Source: Paenibacillus donghaensis (GTDB taxonomy: Bacteria; Bacillota; Bacilli; Paenibacillales; Paenibacillaceae). From it: a stretch of 64,000 nucleotides of DNA. Shown piece after piece: positions 25,314 through 34,653 of the stretch. Both the position numbers and the translations under genes were made by a program. The notes under the pieces were generated by a model. The model ran no database searches. It worked only from the letters and a program-made list of their open reading frames with translations, and was not told where the DNA came from. The DNA lies in NCBI RefSeq assembly GCF_002192415.1, contig NZ_CP021780.1:6820001-6884000 (forward strand). The letters are read 5' to 3'. The stretch's first letter is position 1, and every line of letters begins with the position of its first letter.

Positions 25314-26324
25314 TTAATGCGGGGCCGGACCCGTGGAATGGCGAACAACCAGTTCCGGCATCAGCATGATCTTGCGCTTGGGACTATCCGGATTGTCGAT
25401 GGATTCGTTCAACAGAATCATGGCTTGCTCTGTCATCTCGGGCAAGGGCTGGGCAATGCTGGTCAAGGCGGGGTGACAAATTTCAGCCAGCATCGTATTG
25501 TCAAAGCCCACTACGGACAGATCGCGGGGAATGGACAAACCTGCGCTGCGCGCCTCCTTCAATACCCCGATCGCCAACAGATCGTTGCAGGCGAATATCG
25601 CTGTCGGCCGGTGTTCCTCTGCCTGGTCCAGCATCGCCGCAGCCGCTTTGCGGCCGTTCTCCAGCGTTGCCGAAGTATGCGTGATATTGGCTGGATTGTC
25701 AAAGGGGATATCCGCCGCCTTAAGCGCATCCAGGAAGCCTTCAGCGCGCAGCTTGCTCCCCGGCAAATTGTCGGAGATGATGCCGAGCCTGCGATGTCCC
25801 AGGGACAGCAAATATTCCGTCGCCTGATACCCTCCCTTATAGTCATCCACCGTGACACTGTTGCTCTCAATCATACGGATATCGGCCGAGAATAGCACCA
25901 GCGGCACCTGATCGGCCAGCAAACGGCGGATCAGGTCCGGATTTCCGATATGAGAAGCAATGATTAGGCCATCTACCCGTTTGCGCAAGAGCAGCGAGAT
26001 GTACCTGGCCGCCTTCTCATCGCTGCGATCCGTACTGCACACGATTAAGTCGCTCCCCTGTTCCTGGGCATAATCCTCGATGCCGCGGGCCGCTTCCGCG
26101 AAAAAGGGATTTGCGATATCGGGAATCATCAGCCCGATGGTTCCCGTGCGGCGGCTCGTCAGCGCAGAGGCCACCAGACTTGGCTGGTAATTCAGCTCCT
26201 CCATGATCCGGCCCACCTTCTCCCGCGTCTTGTCACTGATCCTCCCGCTCTTGTTCAACACCTTGGACACCGTAGCGATGGAGACTCCAGCTTCCCGTGC
26301 CACATCATATATCGTAGGTTTCAT
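25314..26324 (-). CDS. LacI-family regulator of the inositol genes
   Basis: DNA-binding repressor of 336 residues. The N-terminal helix-turn-helix TIYDVAREAGVSIATVSKVLN and hinge helix PSLVASALTSRRT are followed by a periplasmic-binding-fold sensor domain (IGLMIPDIANPFFAE through VVGFDNTMLAEICHPALTSI). It lies between two iol units that each carry the same CG-centred palindrome at their promoters, so it probably represses both until an inositol intermediate binds. Bacillus subtilis uses a DeoR-type IolR for this job; a LacI-type protein is a different solution. The ribosome site is weak. It has its own terminators on both sides. Confidence 0.9.
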   Translation of the reverse strand: MKPTIYDVAREAGVSIATVSKVLNKSGRISDKTREKVGRIMEELNYQPSLVASALTSRRTGTIGLMIPDIANPFFAEAARGIEDYAQEQGSDLIVCSTDRSDEKAARYISLLLRKRVDGLIIASHIGNPDLIRRLLADQVPLVLFSADIRMIESNSVTVDDYKGGYQATEYLLSLGHRRLGIISDNLPGSKLRAEGFLDALKAADIPFDNPANITHTSATLENGRKAAAAMLDQAEEHRPTAIFACNDLLAIGVLKEARSAGLSIPRDLSVVGFDNTMLAEICHPALTSIAQPLPEMTEQAMILLNESIDNPDSPKRKIMLMPELVVRHSTGPAPH

Positions 26325-26458
26325 CGTTAGTTAGCCCGCCTTTACGTTCAATCAATCTTATACCTCGATTATAGGGAACTCGGCAGACGGTGTCTAATTG
26401 GCGGTGACGGCGGCTTGTACGCTCCGGCTGATGATTTGACTAAGATAACTACGCACAA

Positions 26459-26490
26459 GAGGGCCTCCGCCATGCGGAAGCCCCTTTTTG
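26459..26490. terminator. terminator between iolB and the LacI-type gene
   Basis: GGGCCTCCGC (26461-26470) pairs with GCGGAAGCCCC (26474-26484), with one bulge; TTTTT follows on the plus strand and a weaker pyrimidine run on the minus strand. It should end the iolG-iolB transcript. Confidence 0.75.
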
Positions 26491-26511
26491 TGCCTGCCTG
26501 TTATCGAATGA

Positions 26512-27339
26512 TTACCGTTCGTGCGGCTTGTGCGGCTTCGTCCCGAACAGCCACTCATGATCCGGATCGTTGTGAAAAACCCAGGTACGGACCGGACCCG
26601 CCATCACGTTAAGATAATAAGAATCATAGCCCGGTGGCGCGGATACCGGGTGATAGCCTTCCGGAACCAGCACGATGCTGCGGTCGGGCACGGCCATCGT
26701 CTCGTCGAGGCTGCGGTCGTCATTGTACACCCGCTGCACCACAAAGCCATGGGCGGGATTTACCCGGTGGTAGTACGTTTCTTCCAGATACGACTCTAGA
26801 GGCAGATTATCCCGGTCATGCTTGTGCGGAGGGTAGCTGGACCAGTTGCCACCGCCCGTTCGCACCTCCACGACCAGCAGGCTCTCAGCTTCACTCTGCT
26901 CGGGAAGGATGTTAACCACCCGGCGCGACATACTGCCAAAGCCGCGGTCCTCGGCCACAACATCGGACGGAGCGATCAGCCGGGGCGCATATTTGCCCGT
27001 ACCCGGTGCAAGACAGACGGCCAGCTCCAGTTCCGTCAAGGCCGCAACTTCGTATTGCCCTCCTGCCGGGACATACACCGCATACGGCGGCACATCTTCA
27101 AATACAGACATGCGCTCTCCAATGCCTGTAAATTCCTGACCGTCCACCCTTACGTCCGCCTTGCCCGCCAGCAGCACCAGGCAGATTTCGTTCCCTTCCG
27201 CACTGCGGTTCAGGGTATCCCCAGCCTGCAGCTGATACACTTCAAAACCCACGTACTTCCATCCCGCGCTCTCCTTGCTCACTGCCGCCACCAGCCCATC
27301 CTTGCCGGGTGGCCCTCCCTTTATGATTAAATCGGTCAT
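26512..27339 (-). CDS. iolB: 5-deoxy-glucuronate isomerase
   Basis: Cytosolic cupin enzyme that isomerises 5-deoxy-glucuronate to 5-keto-2-deoxygluconate; 275 residues, close to the family length. Metal-site motifs SSYPPHKHDRDNLP, the glutamate in ESYLEETYYHRVNP and the histidine in VLVPEGYHPVSAPPGYDSYYLNVMAGP are present. I choose the ATG at 27339 because the frame then begins with the conserved start; the frame upstream overlaps iolG out of phase. The iolG stop is at 27377, 37 bp upstream. Confidence 0.94.
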   Translation of the reverse strand: MTDLIIKGGPPGKDGLVAAVSKESAGWKYVGFEVYQLQAGDTLNRSAEGNEICLVLLAGKADVRVDGQEFTGIGERMSVFEDVPPYAVYVPAGGQYEVAALTELELAVCLAPGTGKYAPRLIAPSDVVAEDRGFGSMSRRVVNILPEQSEAESLLVVEVRTGGGNWSSYPPHKHDRDNLPLESYLEETYYHRVNPAHGFVVQRVYNDDRSLDETMAVPDRSIVLVPEGYHPVSAPPGYDSYYLNVMAGPVRTWVFHNDPDHEWLFGTKPHKPHER

Positions 27340-27376
27340 TCTCCTCGGCTCCTCCTTCATCAGGGTATGTGGACGC

Positions 27377-28423
27377 TTACAAAGCCTGCATTGCCGAAAT
27401 CCCTTCTCCGGCGCAAAAAGACAGCTTGACTGGAAGCCCGCTACGGTGAGACTCCTTCGCGGCTTCGGCAATCCGTTCCGCCTGCTGCCCGTCCAGACCG
27501 CTGCAAATGACCGGCTCCTGCAGGCGAATCGCCTGGGCAAACGCGGCTATCTCATCCGAGAAAGCCTGGTTATACCGCTCCAGGAAGAAATGCTGTGGCT
27601 GATCACGCGTGACCGAAGCCGCGGTTGAAACTTCCACCGTGGTCGGACGGCAGTTGTCGGCGGTGGCTGAACCGTGGGAACCAAACACCTCCACCCGCTG
27701 ATCATAGCCATAGACGGCCTTCCGGCTGTTATCAATCACACAGATGGCGCCGCTGGCGAAGGTTAGCGTAATGACGGCCGTATCTACATCTCCGCAGCGC
27801 CCGAACATCGGGTCAACCAGATTGGCACCCCGGGTGTACACTTCGGTCACTTCCTCACCCATCAGGTAACGGGCCATATCAAAATCGTGAATTGTCATAT
27901 CCATAAACATTCCGCCGGAAGAACGCACGTAAGCTTCGCCGGGAGGCTGCGGATCACGCGATGTGATCTTAACGATATGCGGACTGCCCAGCTCTCCCGA
28001 TTCAACCAGCTGCTTGAGCCTGCGGAAGCTCGGGTCCATCCGGCGGTTGAAGCCGACCTGAAGCATTACGCCCTCTTCCTCCACACACTGCAGCGCCCGG
28101 CTTGTCTGCGCCGACGACAGGCTGATCGGCTTCTCGCAGAAAATATTCTTGTGGGCACGGGCAGCCTGCTCAATCCAATAGGCATGAGTATCCGTCGGGG
28201 TGCAGATGAACACCGCTTCGATCTCAGGGTCATTCAGAATGTCTTCCCCACTCACAAATACGGAGCCCAAGTTCCGGCTCTCCGCCCAGTCCAGCAATTC
28301 CTCGCCTACCACAGCCTCTGCAATTGATTTCAACTTAAACAACGGCATTACACGCAGATTATCCGCATGCAGGCGGCCGATTCTGCCCGCGCCGATAATG
28401 CCTACTACGATTGGATTTACCAT
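27377..28423 (-). CDS. iolG: inositol 2-dehydrogenase (Gfo/Idh/MocA family)
   Basis: NAD-dependent enzyme oxidising myo-inositol to 2-keto-myo-inositol, the entry step; 348 residues. The N-terminal Rossmann motif VGIIGAGRIGRLHADNL, CEKPISLSSAQ (catalytic Lys), VGFNRRMDPSF and GGMFMDMTIHDFDMARYLMG (catalytic Asp/His) are typical of IolG. GGAGG lies ten bases before the ATG. The promoter and operator sit directly upstream, so iolG-iolB is a separate unit under the same control as iolC. Activity on scyllo- or chiro-inositol cannot be excluded. Confidence 0.93.
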   Translation of the reverse strand: MVNPIVVGIIGAGRIGRLHADNLRVMPLFKLKSIAEAVVGEELLDWAESRNLGSVFVSGEDILNDPEIEAVFICTPTDTHAYWIEQAARAHKNIFCEKPISLSSAQTSRALQCVEEEGVMLQVGFNRRMDPSFRRLKQLVESGELGSPHIVKITSRDPQPPGEAYVRSSGGMFMDMTIHDFDMARYLMGEEVTEVYTRGANLVDPMFGRCGDVDTAVITLTFASGAICVIDNSRKAVYGYDQRVEVFGSHGSATADNCRPTTVEVSTAASVTRDQPQHFFLERYNQAFSDEIAAFAQAIRLQEPVICSGLDGQQAERIAEAAKESHRSGLPVKLSFCAGEGISAMQAL

Positions 28424-28443
28424 GTTCGCTTATCCTCCTTCGA

Positions 28444-28458
28444 GGTAAGCGCTTAACC
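28444..28458 (-). promoter_or_regulatory. LacI-type operator for iolG-iolB
   Basis: GGTAAGCGCTTAACC, identical to 24983-24997, between the -10 hexamer and the iolG ribosome site. Confidence 0.88.
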
Positions 28459-28469
28459 ATCCCGTGAAT

Positions 28470-28499
28470 AGTATACTCCAAGCACCATTGAAGCTACAA
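28470..28499 (-). promoter_or_regulatory. sigma-A promoter of iolG-iolB
   Basis: Minus-strand -35 TTGTAG (28499-28494), 18-bp spacer and -10 TATACT (28475-28470). The operator begins about 12 bp downstream, the same geometry as at iolC. Confidence 0.75.
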
Positions 28500-28552
28500 G
28501 CAAATATTTCGCCGCTTCTTTTATCGCCGGATTAAACTGCCGGATACGGCAC

Positions 28553-29695
28553 TCAACTGTAATACAATGCTTCTCCAAGCGCAACTAAAGCCATCGCCTG
28601 GCCATAGGCCATAGGGGCAATAATGATCTGCTTATAATCTGCTTTTGCCGCACCTATCGGTGTACCGCCGGATACGCCAAGCACTGTGCCCTCACTGTCA
28701 ATTCTGCCCAGCACAGCCTGGATCGCTCTCAGGGCCTGCTGTGCATACGCCTCCGGCAGCAGTCCCCTGCGGGCACCGTGCAGAATGCCGGCCGCTATGG
28801 CTGCCGACCCAGACGTCTCCGTATAACTGGCCGGGTCATCCAGCAGCGTATGCCACAGCCCATCCTCACTCTGGCAGGCCAATAAGGCCTCTGCCTGCGA
28901 ATGCAGGATCTGCTGAAGATAGGTGAAGACTCCGCTGTCCAGATACGGGCGCATCAGCTCCAGATACTCCGGCAGGCCGAGCGTAAACCAACCATTGCCG
29001 CGGCACCAGAAGGCTTCACTGAAATTGTGCCGGCCGCCAAAATGCCAGCCGTGGAAGAACAGTCCCGTCTTTTTGTCATACAGATATTTGATATGCAGCA
29101 GCAGTTGGTGCAGCGACGCTTGCCGCCATTCAGAATTATCGTACTTCACTCCCATTTTTGCCGTGAACAGAATGGCCATAAACAGTGTATCAATCCATAT
29201 TTCATTGTCATTGAGCGTAATTTCACTCTTGCTCGCTCCTGATGTGACATGCTGATAGCCAAGCTCCTTTGTCCGCGGCAGACCATGCATCAGCCATTGC
29301 ATCCATTCAAGGCTTAATTCCTCCGCTCCCTCCAGTTCCATCAGCGACAGCAGCGGTGCAGTCGTATTGATGTTCCGGCTCGGCAGCCCCTTCTCCAATT
29401 GCTTGCCCATCCACGGCTTGGCATAATCTTGATAACGGCCGTCCCCGAAATGCTGCTCAAGCTTTTGGAGCCCGTATAGCCCCACTCCCTGCGGCCAGTC
29501 CCATTCTTCCATTCCGAAATCACGAGCGAAATATCCCCGCCGTCCCGCATCATCTCCTAATTTCTGCAGCTCGGCTTCGTTGTCCGGCCGCTCCAGCTTC
29601 AGCAGCTTATCCGTCACGCGGTTCAGCTTCCCGATGATTTCGGCCTTGTTAACCCGGCTGTTATCCATCTGTGGCTCCACTCCTTCTCCCGCCAT
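28553..29695 (-). CDS. GH105-family unsaturated glycuronyl hydrolase (YteR-like)
   Basis: Cytosolic (alpha/alpha)6-barrel hydrolase of about 380 residues that removes unsaturated uronic acids from lyase products. Visible marks: DWPQGVGLYGLQKL, the catalytic-Asp region NDNEIWIDTLFMAILFTAKM, LFFHGWHFGGRHNFSEAFWCRGNGWF and TSGSAAIAAGI. The ATG at 29695 has GGGAGG eight bases upstream; the ATG at 29713 overlaps the mannosidase stop by 4 bp and is an alternative. It forms a two-gene unit with the GH38 gene, so the target may be a glycan with both mannose and uronic acid, which is inference. Confidence 0.9.
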   Translation of the reverse strand: MAGEGVEPQMDNSRVNKAEIIGKLNRVTDKLLKLERPDNEAELQKLGDDAGRRGYFARDFGMEEWDWPQGVGLYGLQKLEQHFGDGRYQDYAKPWMGKQLEKGLPSRNINTTAPLLSLMELEGAEELSLEWMQWLMHGLPRTKELGYQHVTSGASKSEITLNDNEIWIDTLFMAILFTAKMGVKYDNSEWRQASLHQLLLHIKYLYDKKTGLFFHGWHFGGRHNFSEAFWCRGNGWFTLGLPEYLELMRPYLDSGVFTYLQQILHSQAEALLACQSEDGLWHTLLDDPASYTETSGSAAIAAGILHGARRGLLPEAYAQQALRAIQAVLGRIDSEGTVLGVSGGTPIGAAKADYKQIIIAPMAYGQAMALVALGEALYYS

Positions 29696-29709
29696 TTTTT
29701 GGTCCTCCC

Positions 29710-32700
29710 TCATTTGTGCGCTTTCCCTATATTTATTCTGAAAGTCCTGATCTCGTAGGGCTTAATCTGGAATGCCAAATCATCCACCCGCCATGCCTCC
29801 TGCGGCTCCTCCATCAAATTGCACTCCTGCCAGGATGCAATGGGGTAGGCACTCTCCACACGCACCCGCGTCCGTGAACCGGCGTATTCATGCAGGCGCA
29901 GTACCACATGGCTGCCATCTTCCGAGCGCTTTATGGCATCGACCAGTACATGTCCGCCTTGGATAGAGAATAGCGGCTCCCCATCCATTTCTCCAGGCAC
30001 GGTACGCAGGGGATTATTAAGCTCCCAGGCCTCCTGGACAACCCCGCCCTCCACAAAATCTCCTGTATGCGGATAAAGCGCATAAGTGAAGGTATGCCTG
30101 CCCTGATCCTGCTCCGGATCGGGGTGAGTAGCCGATTTCAGCAGCGTCAGCCGCAGCACGCTGTCTTTGATGTCATAACCGTATTTGCAGTCGTTGAGCA
30201 GAGCCACGCCATATCCTTTCTCACTGACATCGGCCCATTGGTGGGCCACCGTTTCGAAACGGGCATAATCCCAGCTCGTGTTCCAGTGCGTGGGCCGTTT
30301 GACATTGCCGAACTGAATATCGTAGGTAGCTTCCACGGCATGGATATCGACCGGAAACGCAGCTTTGAGCAATTGATTATGCCCATGCCAGTCGATGACG
30401 GTCCGGAAGTCAATTCTGGCCGTATCGCGATAGAAAATGATTTGCTGGGTAATCGTGGAGAGATGATAGGTCCAGACCATGCGCAGGACAGCGCGCAGCG
30501 GTCCATTCTCTACCAGGGCACATTCGACAAGCTGCGAGATTTCCGTCATTTTCTCCTGGTAGAATATATCAATGTCCCAGGCTTCAAAATCCAGCGGCTT
30601 GTCCTCGAATACTTGAAGCACATTGCCGCGCATTCCGGGTGCCAGAAGCTCACGGCCGTTCCGGCGGTCGCGCATCGAGGTGAAATGGCCCTGATCGTTC
30701 CAGGCCACCTCAACCAGCGGTGTCGTCAGGCTGTTGCCGGCGACATCCGCAAGCCGCACTTCTCCCTCCCAAGAAGGAGCGTTGTCCTGCTGTCCCCGTA
30801 CATATTGCAGGACTGCCGTACCCATTGCAGGCACGGCGGGAACATACACCAGCCTTCCGCCGTCTGCCGTCCGCTGCTGTTCCAGGAGCTGCCCGGCGGC
30901 ATCATGGATGATAGCTGTATCCGCAACTTCTCCCGGCAATTCAAGATAACGCGGACGATCCCAGACCGAGCTGTTCAGCAGCGTGAGGCGGCCTTGCCCG
31001 CTGTTACTGCGTCCGGCTTCGCTCGCTCCGTTAATTAAAGCCAGCGACCGTGCCTCTCCTTCCGCATATTCAAGGTCGCTGTCCTCGTAAACCTCTTTAA
31101 TCGACGAGCCGGGAATAATATCGTGGAACTGGTTGCGCAGCAGGATTTCCCAAATGCCCCGCAACTCTTCCGCCGGATAACTGGTTTCCAGATCGCCGCG
31201 TCTCACACCGGCCAGTGTGTGCAGCCATTCCGCATCCCGCAGCAGCAATTCCAGACGCCGGTTGTATTTTTTATTGCGGGCTTGAGAGGTGTATGTCCCC
31301 CGGTGGCATTCGAAGTATAGTTCGCCGTTCCATGTATGCACATACTCTTTAGTATCCCCGATACGTTCATGCAGTCCGGCAAAATACTCTCCGGCGCTGC
31401 CCATATTAATCTTGGGCATCCCGGGAAGCTTATCAAACCGCCGCCCAAGCTCCAGCATCTCCCGTGTTGGCCCACCGCCTCCGTCGCCCCAGCCATAAGC
31501 AAACAGCAAATGATCATTGATTGCCTTGTCCTGATACGAATTCCAGATTCCCCGCAGGAGAGCGGCTGTCATCCGGCCGTTATACGTATAGGCATCTCCA
31601 TTCTTCTCCGAGGTTGTGATGAAATGCGTCAACACTTCAGAACCATCAAGACCCCGCCACCAGAAGGTGTCATGCGGCATCCGGTTGAACTGGTTCCAGC
31701 TGATTTTGGTTGTCATGAAAGTATCTATGCCTGACTTGCGCAAAATCTGCGGCAGCGCCCAGCTGTACCCAAACACATCCGGCAGCCACAAATATTTGCT
31801 CTCGATGCCGAACTGTTCACGGAAATAGCGTTTGCCCGCCAATATCTGGCGGACCAATGACTCGCCGGACGGGATATTGCAATCTGCCTCCAGCCACATT
31901 GCCCCCTCCGCTTCCCATCGGCCTTCCTTGATTTTATCGGAGATGCGTCTAAACAGATCGGGATAATCACGCTCCAGATAATCGTACAATTGCGGCTGTG
32001 TTTGGAGGAACTGATATTCCGGAAATTCCTCCATCAGCCGCAGCACGGTAGAGAATGAACGTGCCGTCTTCTCCCGGGTATGCTTTAGCCGCCACAGCCA
32101 GGCGACATCAATATGGCTATGGCCAACGGCTGTAATCGTCATATCAAATGTTTTGGGCATGGCATCAACCGCTTGATTCAAGCTGGCACCTGCTCGGTAC
32201 AGCGAGATCGCGTGCGCCTCCGAGCCAGGCTCCGACCAGTCAATTTCACGGAACGCGTCGTTCAGCGCTTTGCCCAGCCACTGCTTCTCCGGCTGGTCGC
32301 TGCCCAGATAGCGATAGGTGTCCAGCGCCGCCTGCGACATATAGAACAGATCATCAATCGTTTCATCCAGATAACCAATCATCGCCTCGCTCAACCGGTG
32401 CTCTTGAACAACGGGCGGCCCCCCGCCCTCCAGACCTGACCACAGCCGAAAGACAAGTTCCACGGTTTGACCACTTAATTCCTTGCCAAAGATAACCTCC
32501 CTATGGTTGGTATCAACGCCTTGATAAGGCTCCCCGTTCACAAACAGCAGCGATTCAAACCCGGAGTTGTTGAAGGCCCCCGACTTGCCGAAGTCAAATC
32601 TTCCGGCGATCTTGAAGCCCGCTTGACTCAGGGGCAGCACCGTCACGGCACGCAGCCAGACATAACGGTCACGCCCGGACCAGCATTCGTGCAGCTTGAT

Positions 32701-32853
32701 CTTGTCATGGAATGAGATTACATCCGGATATACACCATTCGCCCCGTCCTCGTCCTCCGCCAGCTCCAATTCCTTCAGTTCCAGTACCTGGCGATACCTG
32801 TACTTTCCAATTTCGGCCTGACGCCGAACCAGCTTCTCTTCTGTCAAGAACAT
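29710..32853 (-). CDS. GH38 alpha-mannosidase
   Basis: Zinc-dependent exo-alpha-mannosidase, about 1047 residues, no signal peptide, so intracellular. GH38 marks: zinc ligands in VGHSHIDVAWLWRLKHTREK, the nucleophile Asp in LWLPDVFGYSWALPQIL, MTTKISWNQFNRMPHDTFWW and the long C-terminal beta domains ending YEIRTFRINIGKAHK. The ATG at 32853 has GGGGTG seven bases upstream; a GTG codon immediately precedes it. It is followed by, and overlaps, the GH105 gene, and is divergent from an AraC regulator that probably controls it. Confidence 0.94.
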   Translation of the reverse strand: MFLTEEKLVRRQAEIGKYRYRQVLELKELELAEDEDGANGVYPDVISFHDKIKLHECWSGRDRYVWLRAVTVLPLSQAGFKIAGRFDFGKSGAFNNSGFESLLFVNGEPYQGVDTNHREVIFGKELSGQTVELVFRLWSGLEGGGPPVVQEHRLSEAMIGYLDETIDDLFYMSQAALDTYRYLGSDQPEKQWLGKALNDAFREIDWSEPGSEAHAISLYRAGASLNQAVDAMPKTFDMTITAVGHSHIDVAWLWRLKHTREKTARSFSTVLRLMEEFPEYQFLQTQPQLYDYLERDYPDLFRRISDKIKEGRWEAEGAMWLEADCNIPSGESLVRQILAGKRYFREQFGIESKYLWLPDVFGYSWALPQILRKSGIDTFMTTKISWNQFNRMPHDTFWWRGLDGSEVLTHFITTSEKNGDAYTYNGRMTAALLRGIWNSYQDKAINDHLLFAYGWGDGGGGPTREMLELGRRFDKLPGMPKINMGSAGEYFAGLHERIGDTKEYVHTWNGELYFECHRGTYTSQARNKKYNRRLELLLRDAEWLHTLAGVRRGDLETSYPAEELRGIWEILLRNQFHDIIPGSSIKEVYEDSDLEYAEGEARSLALINGASEAGRSNSGQGRLTLLNSSVWDRPRYLELPGEVADTAIIHDAAGQLLEQQRTADGGRLVYVPAVPAMGTAVLQYVRGQQDNAPSWEGEVRLADVAGNSLTTPLVEVAWNDQGHFTSMRDRRNGRELLAPGMRGNVLQVFEDKPLDFEAWDIDIFYQEKMTEISQLVECALVENGPLRAVLRMVWTYHLSTITQQIIFYRDTARIDFRTVIDWHGHNQLLKAAFPVDIHAVEATYDIQFGNVKRPTHWNTSWDYARFETVAHQWADVSEKGYGVALLNDCKYGYDIKDSVLRLTLLKSATHPDPEQDQGRHTFTYALYPHTGDFVEGGVVQEAWELNNPLRTVPGEMDGEPLFSIQGGHVLVDAIKRSEDGSHVVLRLHEYAGSRTRVRVESAYPIASWQECNLMEEPQEAWRVDDLAFQIKPYEIRTFRINIGKAHK

Positions 32854-33010
32854 CACATTTCACCCCTTGCATCCGTTTACATGAAGCCACTATAGCAATC
32901 TCCTCCCTCAAAAACTACTTTATAATTGCTGTAATGACCCACTTATATTGCATATCTTGCTTTTTTGTCCGTATAATAAGTGCATATTAGAGAATGTGGC
33001 GGTGAAAGAT

Positions 33011-33922
33011 ATGCTTGAAAGCGAATTGTTGTATGAGCAAGGGTATAGCGTACACATCAACACTCCAGCTGATTCCCTTTTCTATTATTTCGATTATGAT
33101 CAGCGGTCCCACAATATCAATATGGAGTTTCAGCATTTTCATGACTTTTATGAGATTCATATTCTGTTGGATTCCAGAGCAACCCATATCATCGAAGGGA
33201 ATGTGTATGCCCTACAGCAATATGACATCGTTCTGCTTCGTCCGTACCGGCTGCATAAGACACAATATCCGTTAGGTCCTCCGCATAAGCGGCTGATCAT
33301 AAACTTTGCCATGCCCAAAAATATACCCGGATTAGAAACCGCTTACAAAAGTATGCTTCTCCCTTTTGGGGAAGAAGTACCGATCTACCGTTTAACGAGC
33401 GAACCGCGCAGAACCGTGTTTGATCCCCTTAACACTATCTTCACCTTATCGCATGGCGTATCTCCGCTGAATCCTGTGCTGATTCACAGCCTGTTCCAAC
33501 AGTTTCTGTGTGCCTTGTTCCAGCAGCGGGACCGCAACAGTTATGTTCTGGATGAGATCGGAAGTGCCATTATGCAAAAAATATACTCGATTACCGCATA
33601 CGTCCACAGCCATTACAACGGCGAGTTGTCGCTTGATTCCATATCCAGAGAATTCTATATCAGCCCCTATTATTTATCACACCAGTTCAAGTCGATCACC
33701 GGCTTTACGCTAACCGAGTACATCCAGATGACCAGAGTCCGCAATGCCCAACAACTGTTGATCTACACCCGGCATAAGATTTCCGTTATAGCTGAGCAGT
33801 GCGGATTCAACAGCTTCTCTCAGTTCAATCGTGTATTTAATAAGCTAAGCGGTATGTCTCCATCTGAGTTCCGCAAGCAGCAGCTCTCCTCCAATACAGC
33901 TTCAACCGGCCTGTCCTATTAA
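33011..33922 (+). CDS. AraC-family regulator of the mannosidase/GH105 pair
   Basis: Cytosolic regulator of 303 residues: an N-terminal cupin sensor (INMEFQHFHDFYEIHILL, LLRPYRLHK) and a C-terminal double helix-turn-helix (LSLDSISREFYISPYYLSHQFK; ISVIAEQCGFNSFSQFNRVFNKLSGMSPSEFRK). I start it at the ATG at 33011, six bases after GGTG; the frame opens at 32948 without a ribosome site. The divergent arrangement with the GH38 gene, 157 bp apart, suggests that it responds to a sugar released by these hydrolases. Confidence 0.9.
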   Translation: MLESELLYEQGYSVHINTPADSLFYYFDYDQRSHNINMEFQHFHDFYEIHILLDSRATHIIEGNVYALQQYDIVLLRPYRLHKTQYPLGPPHKRLIINFAMPKNIPGLETAYKSMLLPFGEEVPIYRLTSEPRRTVFDPLNTIFTLSHGVSPLNPVLIHSLFQQFLCALFQQRDRNSYVLDEIGSAIMQKIYSITAYVHSHYNGELSLDSISREFYISPYYLSHQFKSITGFTLTEYIQMTRVRNAQQLLIYTRHKISVIAEQCGFNSFSQFNRVFNKLSGMSPSEFRKQQLSSNTASTGLSY

Positions 33923-33955
33923 TCAGCATAAACCCAAAAAGTAGCAACGCTTCGC

Positions 33956-33984
33956 TTGACAAGAGATAAAATAATAATTAATAT
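33956..33984 (+). promoter_or_regulatory. sigma-A promoter of ahpC-ahpF
   Basis: TTGACA (33956-33961), 17-bp spacer and TAATAT (33979-33984); near-consensus and very strong. Confidence 0.88.
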
Positions 33985-33988
33985 CTAA

Positions 33989-34003
33989 TTAGAATCATTA
34001 TTA
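33989..34003 (+). promoter_or_regulatory. PerR-box-like operator
   Basis: TTAGAATCATTATTA matches the Bacillus PerR consensus TTATAATNATTATAA in 12 of 14 defined positions and sits just downstream of the -10, where a repressor would block transcription until peroxide inactivates it. Fur or Zur would bind a related 7-1-7 site, but the ahpC context favours PerR. Confidence 0.72.
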
Positions 34004-34075
34004 ATAACGAATAACTATTTTTCCTGAAAAGCCATTTTCTCATCTTTTAAAACCACACTTAGGAGGAAATTTAAT

Positions 34076-34639
34076 ATGTCACTCATTGGAACAGAAGTAA
34101 AACCGTTCAAAGCATCCGCTTATCACAAGGGTCAATTTATCACAGTTACGGAAGAGAATCTAAAAGGACAATGGAGTGTCGTTTGCTTTTATCCAGCAGA
34201 CTTTACATTTGTATGCCCCACCGAGCTTGAGGATCTACAAAACCAATACGAAGCTCTAAAACAACTTGGAGTTGAAGTGTATTCCGTTTCTACAGATACT
34301 CATTTCACACATAAAGCATGGCACGATAGTTCAGAAGCTATTGGTACAATCACCTATCCTATGATCGGAGACCCTTCCCATACAATCTCCCGCAACTTTG
34401 ATGTGCTGGTCGAATCCGAGGGTCATGCTGACCGCGGTACTTTTATTATCGATCCAGACGGTATTATTCAAACGGTTGAAATTAACGCAGACGGAATCGG
34501 TCGTGATGCAAGTACTCTTGTCAACAAAATCAAAGCAGGACAATATGTTCGAAACAATCCCGGTGAAGTTTGCCCGGCTAAATGGCAAGAAGGTTCTGCA
34601 ACACTTAAACCAAGCCTTGATCTTGTAGGAAAAATCTAA
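34076..34639 (+). CDS. ahpC: alkyl hydroperoxide reductase subunit C (2-Cys peroxiredoxin)
   Basis: Cytosolic peroxidase of 187 residues that reduces hydrogen peroxide and organic peroxides. The peroxidatic cysteine lies in [16 protein letters not shown], and the resolving cysteine in [13 protein letters not shown] near the C-terminus. AGGAGG lies before the ATG. ahpF follows by 14 bp, so both partners are made from one mRNA. Confidence 0.97.
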   Translation: MSLIGTEVKPFKASAYHKGQFITVTEENLKGQWSVVCFYPADFTFVCPTELEDLQNQYEALKQLGVEVYSVSTDTHFTHKAWHDSSEAIGTITYPMIGDPSHTISRNFDVLVESEGHADRGTFIIDPDGIIQTVEINADGIGRDASTLVNKIKAGQYVRNNPGEVCPAKWQEGSATLKPSLDLVGKI

Positions 34640-34653
34640 GGAGTTGGATAAAT

